33,965 bases of DNA from Rhodocyclaceae bacterium. Lineage in GTDB: Bacteria > Pseudomonadota > Gammaproteobacteria > Burkholderiales > Rhodocyclaceae. The stretch is from contig VIKE01000059.1 in the NCBI GenBank assembly GCA_008080565.1, positions 1 through 33,965 on the forward strand. The letters run 5' to 3'. The notes under the pieces are model-generated. The model had not been told where the DNA came from. It searched no databases and saw only the letters and a list, made by a program, of their open reading frames with translations. Position numbers and translations under genes: made by a program. This document shows positions 15,168-23,471 of the stretch, piece after piece (the first letter of the stretch is position 1; every line of letters begins with the position of its first letter).

Positions 15168-15980
15168 GTGGCCACTTTGAGCACACACTCTGCCGGCGGC
15201 ATCATTGAATCGGCCACCGCCTTTTTCGGTAGCAGCCCCCTCAGGCCCAGCCGAACGACGAACTCCCCCAGACGCCAGGAAAACCCCGCGGACGAAAAAC
15301 AAAAAGATGCAATGGCCCGTCGTCTCGAACAACTTCACACCGCTCTCGGCGAATCGGCAGTCGCCCCTGCCAAGGCCGTGACAGCCCATACTCTTCCGCC
15401 TGCGCTCGAATCCGTAAAATCGTTCGGGGCAGGCTCGATCATCGCCACCGCCATGATTTCGGCCCTGTTTGGTGCCGGATTGATGTGGCTGGGCACACCG
15501 CAAGCAGAGACCCGAACCACCCCGGCGCCTCTTCCCCTGATTGCGGCGCCCCCCCAAACAGCAACCGCTGCGCGGAGCGAACCCGTACTTGCTGCGCCAG
15601 CCACAACAGAAATCAGCGAAAAGACAAAGATCGGCGAGCTTCTCAACACATGGCGAAACGCCTGGGCACAACGGGATATCGCAAGCTACCTGAACGCCTA
15701 CAGCCAGCAATTTACGCCCGCCGACGGCAACACGCGCAATACCTGGGTTGCCGCGAGAACGAAGAAACTCTCAGCCGGCGCCCCGATCGACATCCAGATC
15801 CGCGAACTCGGCATCGAGCGGCTCAATGCCGATCAGTTCAAGGCAACCTTCCTCCAAGACTATGCCTCGGGTAGCTATCGGGAAACGGCACAAACCAAGG
15901 TTCTGCTGATCGCCCGCGAAAACGGCGAATGGAAAATCACCAAGGAATGGCTGGCAGAAAACAAGCTAGCGATGAAGTAA
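15168..15980 (+). CDS. Hypothetical protein with one membrane span and a C-terminal NTF2-like domain
   Basis: If started at GTG 15168, which has AGGA at 8-base spacing, the protein is 270 residues. A hydrophobic span (IIATAMISALFGAGLMWLG) is followed by a Pro/Ala/Thr-rich linker. The last 110 residues, from TKIGELLNTWRNAWAQRDIA to VLLIARENGEWKITKEWLAE, have the NTF2/SnoaL-like pattern with WxxAWxxxDxxxYLxxY, often seen as a C-terminal domain of periplasmic proteins (Cds6-like). So it is probably anchored with a periplasmic domain. A longer frame begins at 15000 but lacks an RBS. It lies next to the RNase P RNA. Function is unknown. Confidence 0.7.
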   Translation: MATLSTHSAGGIIESATAFFGSSPLRPSRTTNSPRRQENPADEKQKDAMARRLEQLHTALGESAVAPAKAVTAHTLPPALESVKSFGAGSIIATAMISALFGAGLMWLGTPQAETRTTPAPLPLIAAPPQTATAARSEPVLAAPATTEISEKTKIGELLNTWRNAWAQRDIASYLNAYSQQFTPADGNTRNTWVAARTKKLSAGAPIDIQIRELGIERLNADQFKATFLQDYASGSYRETAQTKVLLIARENGEWKITKEWLAENKLAMK

Positions 15981-15998
15981 ACAGCGCAGTTCGAAATT

Positions 15999-16405
15999 GG
16001 AAAGTCGGCCGATAAGCCGGGTTCTGTTCCCCCCTTGCGGGGTTCGGCAATCATTCCTCTAGGCCTGCCGTCACCGACAGGCTCAAGCAACCTACCCGGA
16101 AGCAGCGCGGGCCACGCCTCAGCTTCCCTATTTGGTCTTGCTCCGGATGGGGTTTACCGTGCCGCTGAACGTTACCGCCAGCGCGGTGAGCTCTTACCTC
16201 GCCGTTTCACCCTTACCTGTGCGCCTTGCGGCGCCATCGGCGGTCTATTCTCTGTTGCACTTTCCGTTGCCTTGGGTCACTCGACTTTCGTCTTGCGACT
16301 TATAACACCCAGCCGTTAACTGGCATCCCGCCCAATGGAGCCCGGACTTTCCTCCCGGCGCCGAAGTTTCCCCCGGACGCCCAGCGATTGCCTGGCCAAC
16401 TTTCC
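15999..16405 (-). ncRNA. rnpB: RNase P RNA, bacterial type A
   Basis: On the minus strand the transcript begins GGAAAGTTGGCCAGGCAATC and ends GGCCGACTTTCC; these pair to form helix P1 over 12 positions. Conserved stretches include GAGGAAAGTCCGGGCTCC, the GCAACGG and ACAGAGAATAGACCGCC region (P4/J3-4), GGTAAGGGTGAAACGG and the 3' ATAAGCCGGG part read in reverse. This is the catalytic RNA that matures tRNA 5' ends. Length of about 407 nt is normal for type A. A TATAAT box on the minus strand at 16413-16418 lies 7 bases before the first base; no convincing -35 was seen. The exact ends are estimated from P1. Confidence 0.95.
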
Positions 16406-16412
16406 GCTGCGG

Positions 16413-16418
16413 ATTATA
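16413..16418 (-). promoter_or_regulatory. -10 box of rnpB
   Basis: A perfect TATAAT on the minus strand is placed 7 bases upstream of the predicted P1 start of RNase P RNA. The -35 region is GC-rich and not recognisable, which suggests reliance on an upstream activator or on the extended context. Confidence 0.7.
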
Positions 16419-16604
16419 CGCGCCTGCAAGCCAGCCCCGGGCCGCATTGTGGACACCACGAAAAAGTAGCCTGATTCGAATATCCAACAGCCAATTCGTG
16501 AAAAATCTGACAGCCCCTACCTCCCCTCATGGCTAAGCTAAGCACACGAGCGTCCAAAATAATGCAAAATAGATAGTCGCCGGTTTTTTCTGGAGAACAA
16601 TTTC

Positions 16605-17162
16605 ATGTCCATGCACAGCGCACTCAGGCGAGCCATCGAAAAGGGAAACCTGGATGCGGTCAGAACCGCCCTGGATCACGGCGCCCTTATCGAGGAAGCC
16701 GATATGCACGGCGACCCCGGCCTGCCGATGCGGATCGCCTGCTTCAAGGGTCATGCCGACATCGTGCGCGAACTGATCAAGCGCGGCGCCGACATCCATG
16801 CCCCAAACGCCCAAGGCGCCGGCGGCCCCATCCGCATGGCTAGCCGGGGCCAACACAGTCATATCGTCGAGCTACTTTTAGCCCATGGTGCCGAAGTACC
16901 TGAAGATGTCCAACTGCCGAACGCCAACAGCGGGGAACGCCGCAAGCGTGGTGAACGAAGAAGGCGGGACATCGGCCCACCCAGCGACATTCGGGAAAGA
17001 CGCCAGTCGCGCGAACGCCGAGTCGTCTCCGTCCGCGAAGTCGAACTGTCTGACCGCCAATGGGAACGTTACTTCGCCCAAACCCAACCAAGTCCGCGGC
17101 CCGCGCATATTCATGACGTGGCTGATACCGTGTCGATGGTCTTCGAACGAGTCCGCGACTAA
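16605..17162 (+). CDS. Ankyrin-repeat protein with basic linker
   Basis: This 185-residue protein has about three ankyrin repeats in residues 1-100 (LRRAIEKGNLDAVRTALDHG, GLPMRIACFKGHADIVRELI, GGPIRMASRGQHSHIVELLL). A very basic/acidic stretch follows (GERRKRGERRRRD, then RERRQSRERR), then a short C-terminus ending SMVFERVRD. Ankyrin repeats bind partner proteins; the Arg-rich linker may bind nucleic acid or membrane, which is speculation. No signal peptide is seen. The start ATG at 16605 has GGAG 10 bases upstream. It is followed by a convergent lrp gene. Partner and role are unknown. Confidence 0.85.
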   Translation: MSMHSALRRAIEKGNLDAVRTALDHGALIEEADMHGDPGLPMRIACFKGHADIVRELIKRGADIHAPNAQGAGGPIRMASRGQHSHIVELLLAHGAEVPEDVQLPNANSGERRKRGERRRRDIGPPSDIRERRQSRERRVVSVREVELSDRQWERYFAQTQPSPRPAHIHDVADTVSMVFERVRD

Positions 17163-17207
17163 GACACAAGAACGGGGCAGACGGACCCCGTTGCCAAGCC
17201 GCTCCGC

Positions 17208-17669
17208 CTAAGCGGGCAAGGTTGTACGGTCGATCACCTTGCGCAGGACAAAACTGGTGTGCACGCCGGTCACGCCTTGAATGCGCGTGATCTTGTTGAG
17301 CAGCAGATCCTGATAGGCATCCATGTCCCGGACGACTACTTTCAACTGGTAGTCCGACTGCTGGCCGGTGATCAGCAAACACTCCAGCACCTCGGGTATG
17401 TCACCAATCGCCGCCTCAAGATTGGCGAACCGCTCGGGTGTGTGCTGATCCATTGAAATGCCGATCAACGCCATGAGCGTCAACCCCAGTTTCTTGGCGT
17501 CGAGCATGGCGCGATACCCGGTAATCAGCCCCGACTCCTCAAGCACCCGAACCCGACGCAGACATGGCGAGGGCGACAGACCGATGCGGTCGGCCAGATC
17601 CTGATTGCTGATGCGCCCATCGGCTTGCAGGATGGCAAGAATTTGCCGGTCGTAACGATCAATGTCCAT
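17208..17669 (-). CDS. Lrp/AsnC-family transcriptional regulator
   Basis: This 153-residue regulator has an N-terminal helix-turn-helix (MDIDRYDRQILAILQADGRI, then SNQDLADRIGLSPSPCLRRV) and a C-terminal RAM domain for amino-acid binding and oligomer assembly (GYRAMLDAKKLGLTLMALIG, GQQSDYQLKVVVRDMDAYQD, IQGVTGVHTSFVLRKVI). The family senses amino acids, often leucine. It is divergent from leuA, with a possible Lrp-type box at 17692-17706, which suggests that it controls itself and leuA. The length is usual. Which amino acid it senses cannot be told. Confidence 0.93.
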   Translation of the reverse strand: MDIDRYDRQILAILQADGRISNQDLADRIGLSPSPCLRRVRVLEESGLITGYRAMLDAKKLGLTLMALIGISMDQHTPERFANLEAAIGDIPEVLECLLITGQQSDYQLKVVVRDMDAYQDLLLNKITRIQGVTGVHTSFVLRKVIDRTTLPA

Positions 17670-17691
17670 AATATTTCCGTATGAAAAACTT

Positions 17692-17706
17692 TAGCGCAAT
17701 TTTCTG
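17692..17706 (+). promoter_or_regulatory. Possible Lrp/AsnC binding site
   Basis: TAGCGCAATTTTCTG matches 12 of 15 positions of the E. coli Lrp consensus YAGHAWATTWTDCTR. It lies 23 bases before the lrp start, between lrp and leuA, where an autoregulatory site would be expected. A chance match in AT-rich sequence is possible. Confidence 0.35.
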
Positions 17707-17800
17707 CCAATAATACATCAAACGTGGCATCAGTTCGCAATCGCCTGCCGGCTCCTTTGGCCTAATATTTCGCTATCGAAAAATTTATCCGGAGCACGCC

Positions 17801-19495
17801 ATGATTTCCCAGCCCGCCACCAAATACACCGCCTTCCCGCCCGTCCGTCTCGCTGATCGCCAGTGGCCGAACCGCATCATCGAGCAGCCGCCGGTGTGGA
17901 TGAGTACCGATCTTCGCGATGGCAATCAGGCGCTTTTCGAGCCGATGAACGCCGAAAAGAAGATGCGCATGTTCAAGACGCTCTGCGCCATCGGTTTCAA
18001 GGAAATCGAGATTGCCTTTCCCTCGGCCTCGGAAACCGAATTCGGCTTCGTGCGTGAATTGATCGAAGGCGGGCACATTCCCGACGACGTCACCATCGAA
18101 GTCCTCACCCAGGCCCGCGAACACCTCATTCGCCGCACTTTCAAGTCGATCAAGGGTGCCAAACAAGCCATCGTCCACGTATATAACGCTACCTGCAAAA
18201 CTTTCCGCGAGAATGTATTCGGCATGAGCAAGACGGAAGTCATGGCCATGGCCGTCGATGCCGTCCAGCTCATCCGCCAGCTTGCCGATGAAATGCCGGA
18301 AACGAAGATCACGCTCCAGTACAGCCCGGAGCTTTTCACCGCCACCGAACTCGATTTTGCCCTCGAGGTCTGCGATGCAGTGACTGCCGCCTGGGGCGCC
18401 ACACCGGAACGCAAGGTCATCCTCAACCTCCCGACCACGGTCGAAATTGCCACACCCAACATCTACGCCGACCAGATCGAGTGGATGCACAAGAATCTTG
18501 CCCGCCGCGACAGCGTGCTCATCAGCCTCCACCCGCATAACGATCGCGGCACGGCCGTCGCTGCCGCCGAGCTCGGCCTCATGGCCGGCGCCGACCGGGT
18601 CGAAGGCTGTCTTTTCGGCAATGGCGAACGGACCGGCAACGTCGACCTCGTCACGCTTGCCCTCAACATGTACACGCAAGGCGTTCATCCCGGCCTCGAT
18701 TTTTCGGATATCAACGCCATCGCCCGCACCGTCGAACACTGTACCCAGCTCCCGATCCATCCGCGCCACCCATACGTCGGGGATCTCGTTTTCACGGCCT
18801 TCTCCGGCTCCCACCAGGATGCCATCAAGAAGGGGTTTTCTGCTCAAGAGGCAGATGAGCAATGGGCGGTGCCCTATCTTCCGATCGATCCGGCCGACGT
18901 TGGCCGTAGCTACGACTCGGTGATCCGCGTAAACAGCCAGTCGGGCAAGGGTGGCATCGCCTACCTCATGGAAACCGAGCACGGCGTGGTCATGCCGCGT
19001 CGCTTGCAGGTGGAGTTCTCGGGTGTCGTCCAGCAATATACCGATGCGCACGGCGGCGAAGTGAGTGCTGACAGCATCTGGTCCATGTTCGCCAAAACCT
19101 ACCTCGACCCCAGCAGCCCGATCCGCTACCGCGAACATCACCTTTTCGAGCATGGTAGCGCCCAAGGCATCCGCCTCAACATCGATATCGACGGCACCCC
19201 GCACATCCTGACCGGCGAAGGCAACGGCCCAATCAATGCTGCGGTGCACGCCTTGCAGAGTGCCGGAATCGATATTCAGGTGCGCAGTTACGAGGAGCGC
19301 TCGATGGTGCCGATGGGCGAGGACGGCAACGCCCGGGCCTGTGCCTTCATGGAAATTGCCGGCAAAAACTGCGGCGAATGCTACGGGGTCGGCGTCGACA
19401 GCAATATCGTCACCGCCTCGATCAAGGCCTTGCTGAGCGGGGCCAATCGTCTCGGCGCCATGCAGATGCGCGGAGAGCAACCTCGGGCGGCCTGA
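17801..19495 (+). CDS. leuA: 2-isopropylmalate synthase, long form
   Basis: This 564-residue enzyme condenses 2-oxoisovalerate and acetyl-CoA, the first committed step of leucine synthesis. The N-terminus carries DLRDGNQALFEPM (metal-binding Asp and catalytic Arg), then IEIAFPSASETEFGFVRELI, the SLHPHNDRGTAVAAAELGLM box with the two metal His residues, and GCLFGNGERTGNVDLVTLAL. The later VNSQSGKGGIAYLMETEHG and the C-terminal regulatory domain (GTPHILTGEGNGPINAAVHA, VGVDSNIVTASIKALLSGAN) are those of the long LeuA type found in actinobacteria and many proteobacteria. The start at 17801 is supported by a GGAG at 17791-17794. A strong hairpin follows. Confidence 0.96.
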   Translation: MISQPATKYTAFPPVRLADRQWPNRIIEQPPVWMSTDLRDGNQALFEPMNAEKKMRMFKTLCAIGFKEIEIAFPSASETEFGFVRELIEGGHIPDDVTIEVLTQAREHLIRRTFKSIKGAKQAIVHVYNATCKTFRENVFGMSKTEVMAMAVDAVQLIRQLADEMPETKITLQYSPELFTATELDFALEVCDAVTAAWGATPERKVILNLPTTVEIATPNIYADQIEWMHKNLARRDSVLISLHPHNDRGTAVAAAELGLMAGADRVEGCLFGNGERTGNVDLVTLALNMYTQGVHPGLDFSDINAIARTVEHCTQLPIHPRHPYVGDLVFTAFSGSHQDAIKKGFSAQEADEQWAVPYLPIDPADVGRSYDSVIRVNSQSGKGGIAYLMETEHGVVMPRRLQVEFSGVVQQYTDAHGGEVSADSIWSMFAKTYLDPSSPIRYREHHLFEHGSAQGIRLNIDIDGTPHILTGEGNGPINAAVHALQSAGIDIQVRSYEERSMVPMGEDGNARACAFMEIAGKNCGECYGVGVDSNIVTASIKALLSGANRLGAMQMRGEQPRAA

Positions 19496-19505
19496 CGCGT
19501 CCCTG

Positions 19506-19535
19506 AATCCCTTGCCAAAACATCGGCAAGGGATT
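19506..19535 (+). terminator. Hairpin after leuA
   Basis: A perfect 11-bp stem, AATCCCTTGCC with GGCAAGGGATT, has an 8-base loop and ends 40 bases after the stop codon. The tail GAATATT is only partly T-rich, so termination is likely but not certain. The sequence from here to 19786 shows no gene. Confidence 0.6.
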
Positions 19536-19786
19536 GAATATTCGGCGCTTTTCATTTTCATCCCTTGCCACATAGGGGATCGGCGCGTAAGATGTTGGCT
19601 TCGTCGGAGTAAAAACATCCGACTCCACCGTTCTGCCCGCGTAAATGCCGTTCCTCTGCCGCCCCGTCAATCGACGATTTCCGGCACGCCGAAGTCACCA
19701 TTTCCCGTCGCAAAGCGCTGTTTCATTGCTCGCCCGAGCCAGTCCGGACTGCCGGATACCGGACGATCATCACTTTCGGGGAATAA

Positions 19787-20674
19787 ATGGTCCGCATTCA
19801 GTTCACTATCGATCTTCACTATGAACTGGGTTTTCAGGGCGCCGATTTCGTTTTCAACATCCACGCGGCCAAGACGGCCAGCCAGACGATCATCAACGAA
19901 CAGTTGGTGATCAGTCAGCAGGTTCCGCACACCATCCAGACCGATCCGGCAACCTGCACCCGCTACCTGCGCCTGACCGGCGCCCCCGGTCCGCTGCATA
20001 TCAGCTACAAAGCCGTGCTCGACATCAAGCAGCAGGTCGACCTGCCCGATCTGATCCAGGAAACACCGATCGCCAAGCTCCCGCTGTCGGCCCTGACCTA
20101 CATCTACCCGAGCCGCTATTGCCAGTCCGACCGACTGGCCGCGTTGGCCATGAGCGAATTCGGCCATCTGCCCAAGGGCTACCGCCGGGTCGAGGCCATC
20201 CGCAACTGGGTCAACAAGCATGTGACCTTCAAGGGCAATACCACCAACTCAGCCACTGCCGCGCTCGATACGCTGATTGACCGGGTTGGCGTCTGCCGTG
20301 ACTTCGCGCACCTGATGATTGCCATCTGCCGCGCCCTGAACATTCCGGCCCGCTTTACCACCGGTATCGATTACGGCGCCGACCCGTTGCTGGGGCCAAC
20401 CGACTTCCATGCCTACGTCGAGGTTTTCCTCGGTGACCGCTGGTATCTGTTCGACCCCTCCGGCACGGCGATCCCGATGGGCTTTGTCCGTCTGGCTACC
20501 GGCCGCGATGCGGCCGATGTATCCTTTGCAACCATCTTCGGTGGCGTTCTCTCGCCGCCGCCGGTGATCACCATCAGCGCCATCACCGAAGCCGGCCAGC
20601 CGTGGGAATTACCGCGCCACCGGCACGAAGCGCTTTCCACCGACGCAGCACCAGCCGTCGTCGCCACCCCCTGA
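19787..20674 (+). CDS. Transglutaminase-like cysteine protease-fold protein
   Basis: This 295-residue protein has a bacterial transglutaminase-like core. The predicted catalytic triad is Cys in [13 protein letters not shown], His in [19 protein letters not shown] and Asp in [11 protein letters not shown]. The N-terminal beta domain (about residues 1-125) is typical of this family. No signal peptide is visible, so it is probably cytoplasmic. Known relatives are mostly uncharacterised; peptide-bond cleavage or amide chemistry is inferred. The start ATG follows GGGG at 5-base spacing. It is followed by infA after 29 bases, possibly co-transcribed. Confidence 0.9.
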   Translation: MVRIQFTIDLHYELGFQGADFVFNIHAAKTASQTIINEQLVISQQVPHTIQTDPATCTRYLRLTGAPGPLHISYKAVLDIKQQVDLPDLIQETPIAKLPLSALTYIYPSRYCQSDRLAALAMSEFGHLPKGYRRVEAIRNWVNKHVTFKGNTTNSATAALDTLIDRVGVCRDFAHLMIAICRALNIPARFTTGIDYGADPLLGPTDFHAYVEVFLGDRWYLFDPSGTAIPMGFVRLATGRDAADVSFATIFGGVLSPPPVITISAITEAGQPWELPRHRHEALSTDAAPAVVATP

Positions 20675-20703
20675 ACATTTTTACGATTACTGGAGAAGAA
20701 CAC

Positions 20704-20964
20704 TTGGCAAAAGAAGAACTACTGGAAATGCAAGGCGTCGTCGAAGACGTGCTACCGGATGGTCGTTTCCGTGTGACGCTGGAAAACGGTCACGTGATGA
20801 TTGCCTACACCGCCGGCAAGATGAAGAAAAACCACATTCGCATTCTGCTTGGTGACAAGGTCACGCTCGAACTGTCGCCCTACGACCTGACCAAGGGTCG
20901 CATCACGTTCCGTCACATCGAGAACCGCGGCTCACCGATGCCGCAGCAACGCCGCCGCTACTAA
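20704..20964 (+). CDS. infA: Translation initiation factor IF-1 with TTG start
   Basis: This 86-residue OB-fold protein binds the ribosomal A site during initiation. The sequence [20 protein letters not shown], then [20 protein letters not shown] and [18 protein letters not shown], is the canonical IF-1. The start is TTG at 20704, preceded by GGAG at 20692-20695. A longer frame to 20602 overlaps the transglutaminase gene and is not IF-1-like. The C-terminal tail (PMPQQRRRY) is longer than in E. coli. This gene is not beside secY/rpsM as is usual, so it may be a second IF-1 copy, as seen in many betaproteobacteria. Confidence 0.93.
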   Translation: MAKEELLEMQGVVEDVLPDGRFRVTLENGHVMIAYTAGKMKKNHIRILLGDKVTLELSPYDLTKGRITFRHIENRGSPMPQQRRRY

Positions 20965-21749
20965 CAAGCCGGTTTTGCCATAGCCCGACGGCCAGGCCTG
21001 AATTGCCAGGTATCGTCGTAGTACGCCGGATCTTCGCTATCCGGCGTAACGCCAGGAATGCCCAGCAAGGGTAGCGGTTGAAAATCGCGTGGCCGGGTGT
21101 AACGACCGCTGATCAAATCGGCGGCCAGAAGCTTGTCGACCGCAGCAAGCTGCTCCGAATCGCCCATTTCAAGCCAAGCCTCGCTCACCTCGTAGAGCAC
21201 TGCCTTGGCCGTCAGGCCGCGAAATGGCTTGAGCATCTGTTCATAGGTGGCGTGGCCGAAGATCACGAAACGCATGCTGCGAATCACCTCGGCACGGCGC
21301 TCGACGAACAATTGCTTCCACCGAAAATCACGCAGCAGATCAAGCAGTTCAGGCTGGCTGGTCAGGACGACAATGCCGCATTCGTCAAAATGGGTCAGCG
21401 CATCGCGGGGCATACCGCGCGCCTCGCCCGGCGCCTGCATGGCACGCATGTGGGCAGCGCTGACGGCAATCTTGGTTTGCGGAAAACCAAGCCAGACCAG
21501 GGCATTGAAGAAGTCATGCCAGTTGTCGCGGCGGGTTTCTACCTCACCGCTTTCCCAGATCCGGCATTCGTAAACCAAACCATCCGGACGCGGCGCGACG
21601 AAACGGACGCGCTGTCCGTTCGCGGTATGAATGGGAAACTGTTCGGCCAGTTCGGCCACCGCCAAGGCATCCGGCGTTTGCGGAAGGCGATCCAGCCAGT
21701 GCCGCAGCGGATTGAACAGCGGCGATGCGTAGAGCGAAACAGGGCTCAC
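20961..21749 (-). CDS. DUF3025-family protein
   Basis: This 262-residue protein resembles the DUF3025 family. Segments include [20 protein letters not shown] near the start, [20 protein letters not shown] and [20 protein letters not shown], then [20 protein letters not shown] and the [20 protein letters not shown] stretch. No catalytic function is established. The start codon is GTG at 21749; it overlaps the stop of the lipoprotein gene (GTGA), so the pair is translationally coupled. Its 3' end overlaps infA by 4 bases on the opposite strand. It ends in a basic tail RRAMAKPAC. Confidence 0.85.
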   Translation of the reverse strand: MSPVSLYASPLFNPLRHWLDRLPQTPDALAVAELAEQFPIHTANGQRVRFVAPRPDGLVYECRIWESGEVETRRDNWHDFFNALVWLGFPQTKIAVSAAHMRAMQAPGEARGMPRDALTHFDECGIVVLTSQPELLDLLRDFRWKQLFVERRAEVIRSMRFVIFGHATYEQMLKPFRGLTAKAVLYEVSEAWLEMGDSEQLAAVDKLLAADLISGRYTRPRDFQPLPLLGIPGVTPDSEDPAYYDDTWQFRPGRRAMAKPAC

Positions 21750-22183
21750 TCTTCAGCTGGCGATTCGTCTTTTTCTTCCTTGACGAAAACCAGTTCGCCC
21801 TTCTTGACACGGAAGGTACCAACAAACTGGCCCATCCCCTCCGGGGGTTCGCCGTCCATCTTGGCGAAGTTCTCGCAGGTCTGCGTCTCGGTGGCAAACA
21901 TTTTCTTACCCGCCTTGATGATGAAAGCCCCGGACGGCACCTGATATACCTCGACCCTGGTTTTTTCCGTGCCCGTACCGAGGCTATGCCGACGCATGCA
22001 GGCCGGCATGCGCGAAACAACCATGTACAACTCGACCTTGCTGTCCCAGAAATACGGCTGCTCACGAATCAGCGACAGCACGTGCTCGCGGGTATTGTCG
22101 ATTTCATACGTCGCGCCGTCATTGACGCAGGCAGTGAGCAGCGGAGCAGCCAGTAGCGGCAGCAGGAGGTGGCGCAGACGCAT
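21746..22183 (-). CDS. Predicted lipoprotein of unknown function
   Basis: This 145-residue protein starts MRLRHLLLPLLAAPLLTAC, a signal peptide with lipobox and Cys19. The mature part contains two further cysteines (MPACMRR and TQTCENF), which may form a disulfide in the periplasm, and an acidic C-terminus ([10 protein letters not shown]). The start at 22183 is chosen because the signal peptide begins there; the frame extends upstream into pyrC. It starts 11 bases after pyrC and overlaps the DUF3025 gene, so pyrC-lipoprotein-DUF3025 form one leftward operon. No known function. Confidence 0.8.
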   Translation of the reverse strand: MRLRHLLLPLLAAPLLTACVNDGATYEIDNTREHVLSLIREQPYFWDSKVELYMVVSRMPACMRRHSLGTGTEKTRVEVYQVPSGAFIIKAGKKMFATETQTCENFAKMDGEPPEGMGQFVGTFRVKKGELVFVKEEKDESPAEE

Positions 22184-22194
22184 GACGATTTTCC

Positions 22195-23226
22195 TCAGAG
22201 CATTTTCCAGGACAACGTCTCGCCGGCGCGCAGCGGAACGATGGAGTCGGTGCTGATGTACGGGTAGTCGGCCGGTACGGTCCACGCCTGTTTGGCCAGC
22301 GTGATCTTGTCGCTGTTGCGTGGCAGCCCATACCAGTCGGGACCGTTGAAGCTGGCAAAGGCTTCGAGCTTGTCGAGGGCACCGGCCTGCTCGAAGACTT
22401 CGGCGTAGAGCTCCATGGCAGCGTAGGCCGTATAGCAGCCGGCGCAGCCGCAGGCGTTTTCCTTGGCGCCCTTGGCGTGCGGCGCCGAATCGGTGCCGAG
22501 AAAGAATTTCGGATTGCCGGAAACGGCTGCAGCAACCAGTGCCTCGCGGTGCGTTTCGCGCTTGAGCACCGGCAGGCAGTACCAGTGTGGCCGAACGCCG
22601 CCCTGGAAGATGGCATTGCGGTTGTAGAGCAGATGATGGGCGGTGATGGTCGCTGCCACGGTCAACCCGGAATTTTGCACAAATTCTGCAGCGTCCTTCG
22701 TCGTGATGTGCTCCATGACCACCTTGAGTTTCGGGAAGCGCTGAGTCAGTGGCAGCAGCACGGTGTCGATGAAGACTTTTTCACGGTCGAAAAGGTCGAT
22801 TTTCGAATCCGTCACCTCGCCATGCACCAGCAACGGCAGGCCGACGCGCTCCATTTCGGCCAGCGTGTCGTCGGCTTTCCGGATATCGGTCAGACCGGCG
22901 TCGGAATTGGTCGTCGCCCCGGCCGGGTAGAGCTTGACGGCCTTGACGAAGCCGGAAGCGGCGGCCTTGGCGACCTCGCTGGCCGGCGTGTTGTCAGTCA
23001 GGTAGAGGGTCATGAGCGGCTCGAAGCTGGCGCCGGCCGGCAGCGCGGCGAGGATGCGCTGACGATAGGCGGCAGCCTGTTCGACGGTGGTGACCGGCGG
23101 CTTGAGGTTGGGCATGACGATGGCCCGGCCAAACTGCGCAGCTGTATGGGCGAGGACGGAAGCCAAGGCTTCGCCGTCGCGTAGGTGAAGGTGCCAGTCG
23201 TCGGGGCGGGTGATAGTGATCTGCAT
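22195..23226 (-). CDS. pyrC: Dihydroorotase, type II
   Basis: This 343-residue zinc enzyme cyclises carbamoyl aspartate to dihydroorotate in pyrimidine synthesis. The metal-binding HLHLRDG is near residue 12, the carboxylated Lys lies in [16 protein letters not shown], and the later ligands are in [13 protein letters not shown] and [13 protein letters not shown]. The conserved [20 protein letters not shown] carries the catalytic Asp and the ACGCAG loop typical of E. coli-type PyrC. The length matches (about 345). The start at 23226 is chosen from the family N-terminus [14 protein letters not shown]. It is the first gene of a leftward operon. Confidence 0.96.
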   Translation of the reverse strand: MQITITRPDDWHLHLRDGEALASVLAHTAAQFGRAIVMPNLKPPVTTVEQAAAYRQRILAALPAGASFEPLMTLYLTDNTPASEVAKAAASGFVKAVKLYPAGATTNSDAGLTDIRKADDTLAEMERVGLPLLVHGEVTDSKIDLFDREKVFIDTVLLPLTQRFPKLKVVMEHITTKDAAEFVQNSGLTVAATITAHHLLYNRNAIFQGGVRPHWYCLPVLKRETHREALVAAAVSGNPKFFLGTDSAPHAKGAKENACGCAGCYTAYAAMELYAEVFEQAGALDKLEAFASFNGPDWYGLPRNSDKITLAKQAWTVPADYPYISTDSIVPLRAGETLSWKML

Positions 23227-23471
23227 GGCGATTCTCGGTGCTGTTTGCTGCAATTTTAACAGGCTGCCCGGCCTAGTCGGAGCGATTCGGCGAGGCAGAA
23301 CAAAACCGTTCTTTGCAAGTTCGCCACAATGCTTTACAAAATGACAGACGCAAACTGCTAATCTGTTTATGTCGATTTATCTGCGCGTCAGCGGCAGGGG
23401 TGCTGCCCTGCCGTGGCCAGGCGTGCATTCAGAAAGATCGACGCAAATGCAAACAAACTTCACTGACCATC

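Noticed and set aside
16405..16604. Possible small RNA or gene between rnpB and the ankyrin gene
   Set aside because: Apart from the rnpB -10 box, no promoter-hairpin pair or coding pattern was seen.
19540..19786. Open frames in the leuA to transglutaminase gap
   Set aside because: No RBS or family-like sequence was found; the short frames are explained by GC bias. The region is treated as non-coding.
22657..22690. Repeat-like ACGGTCAACCCGGAATTTTG in pyrC
   Set aside because: The spacing in the core is changed, and the encoded [12 protein letters not shown] keeps the normal PyrC length and residues, so it is native coding sequence.
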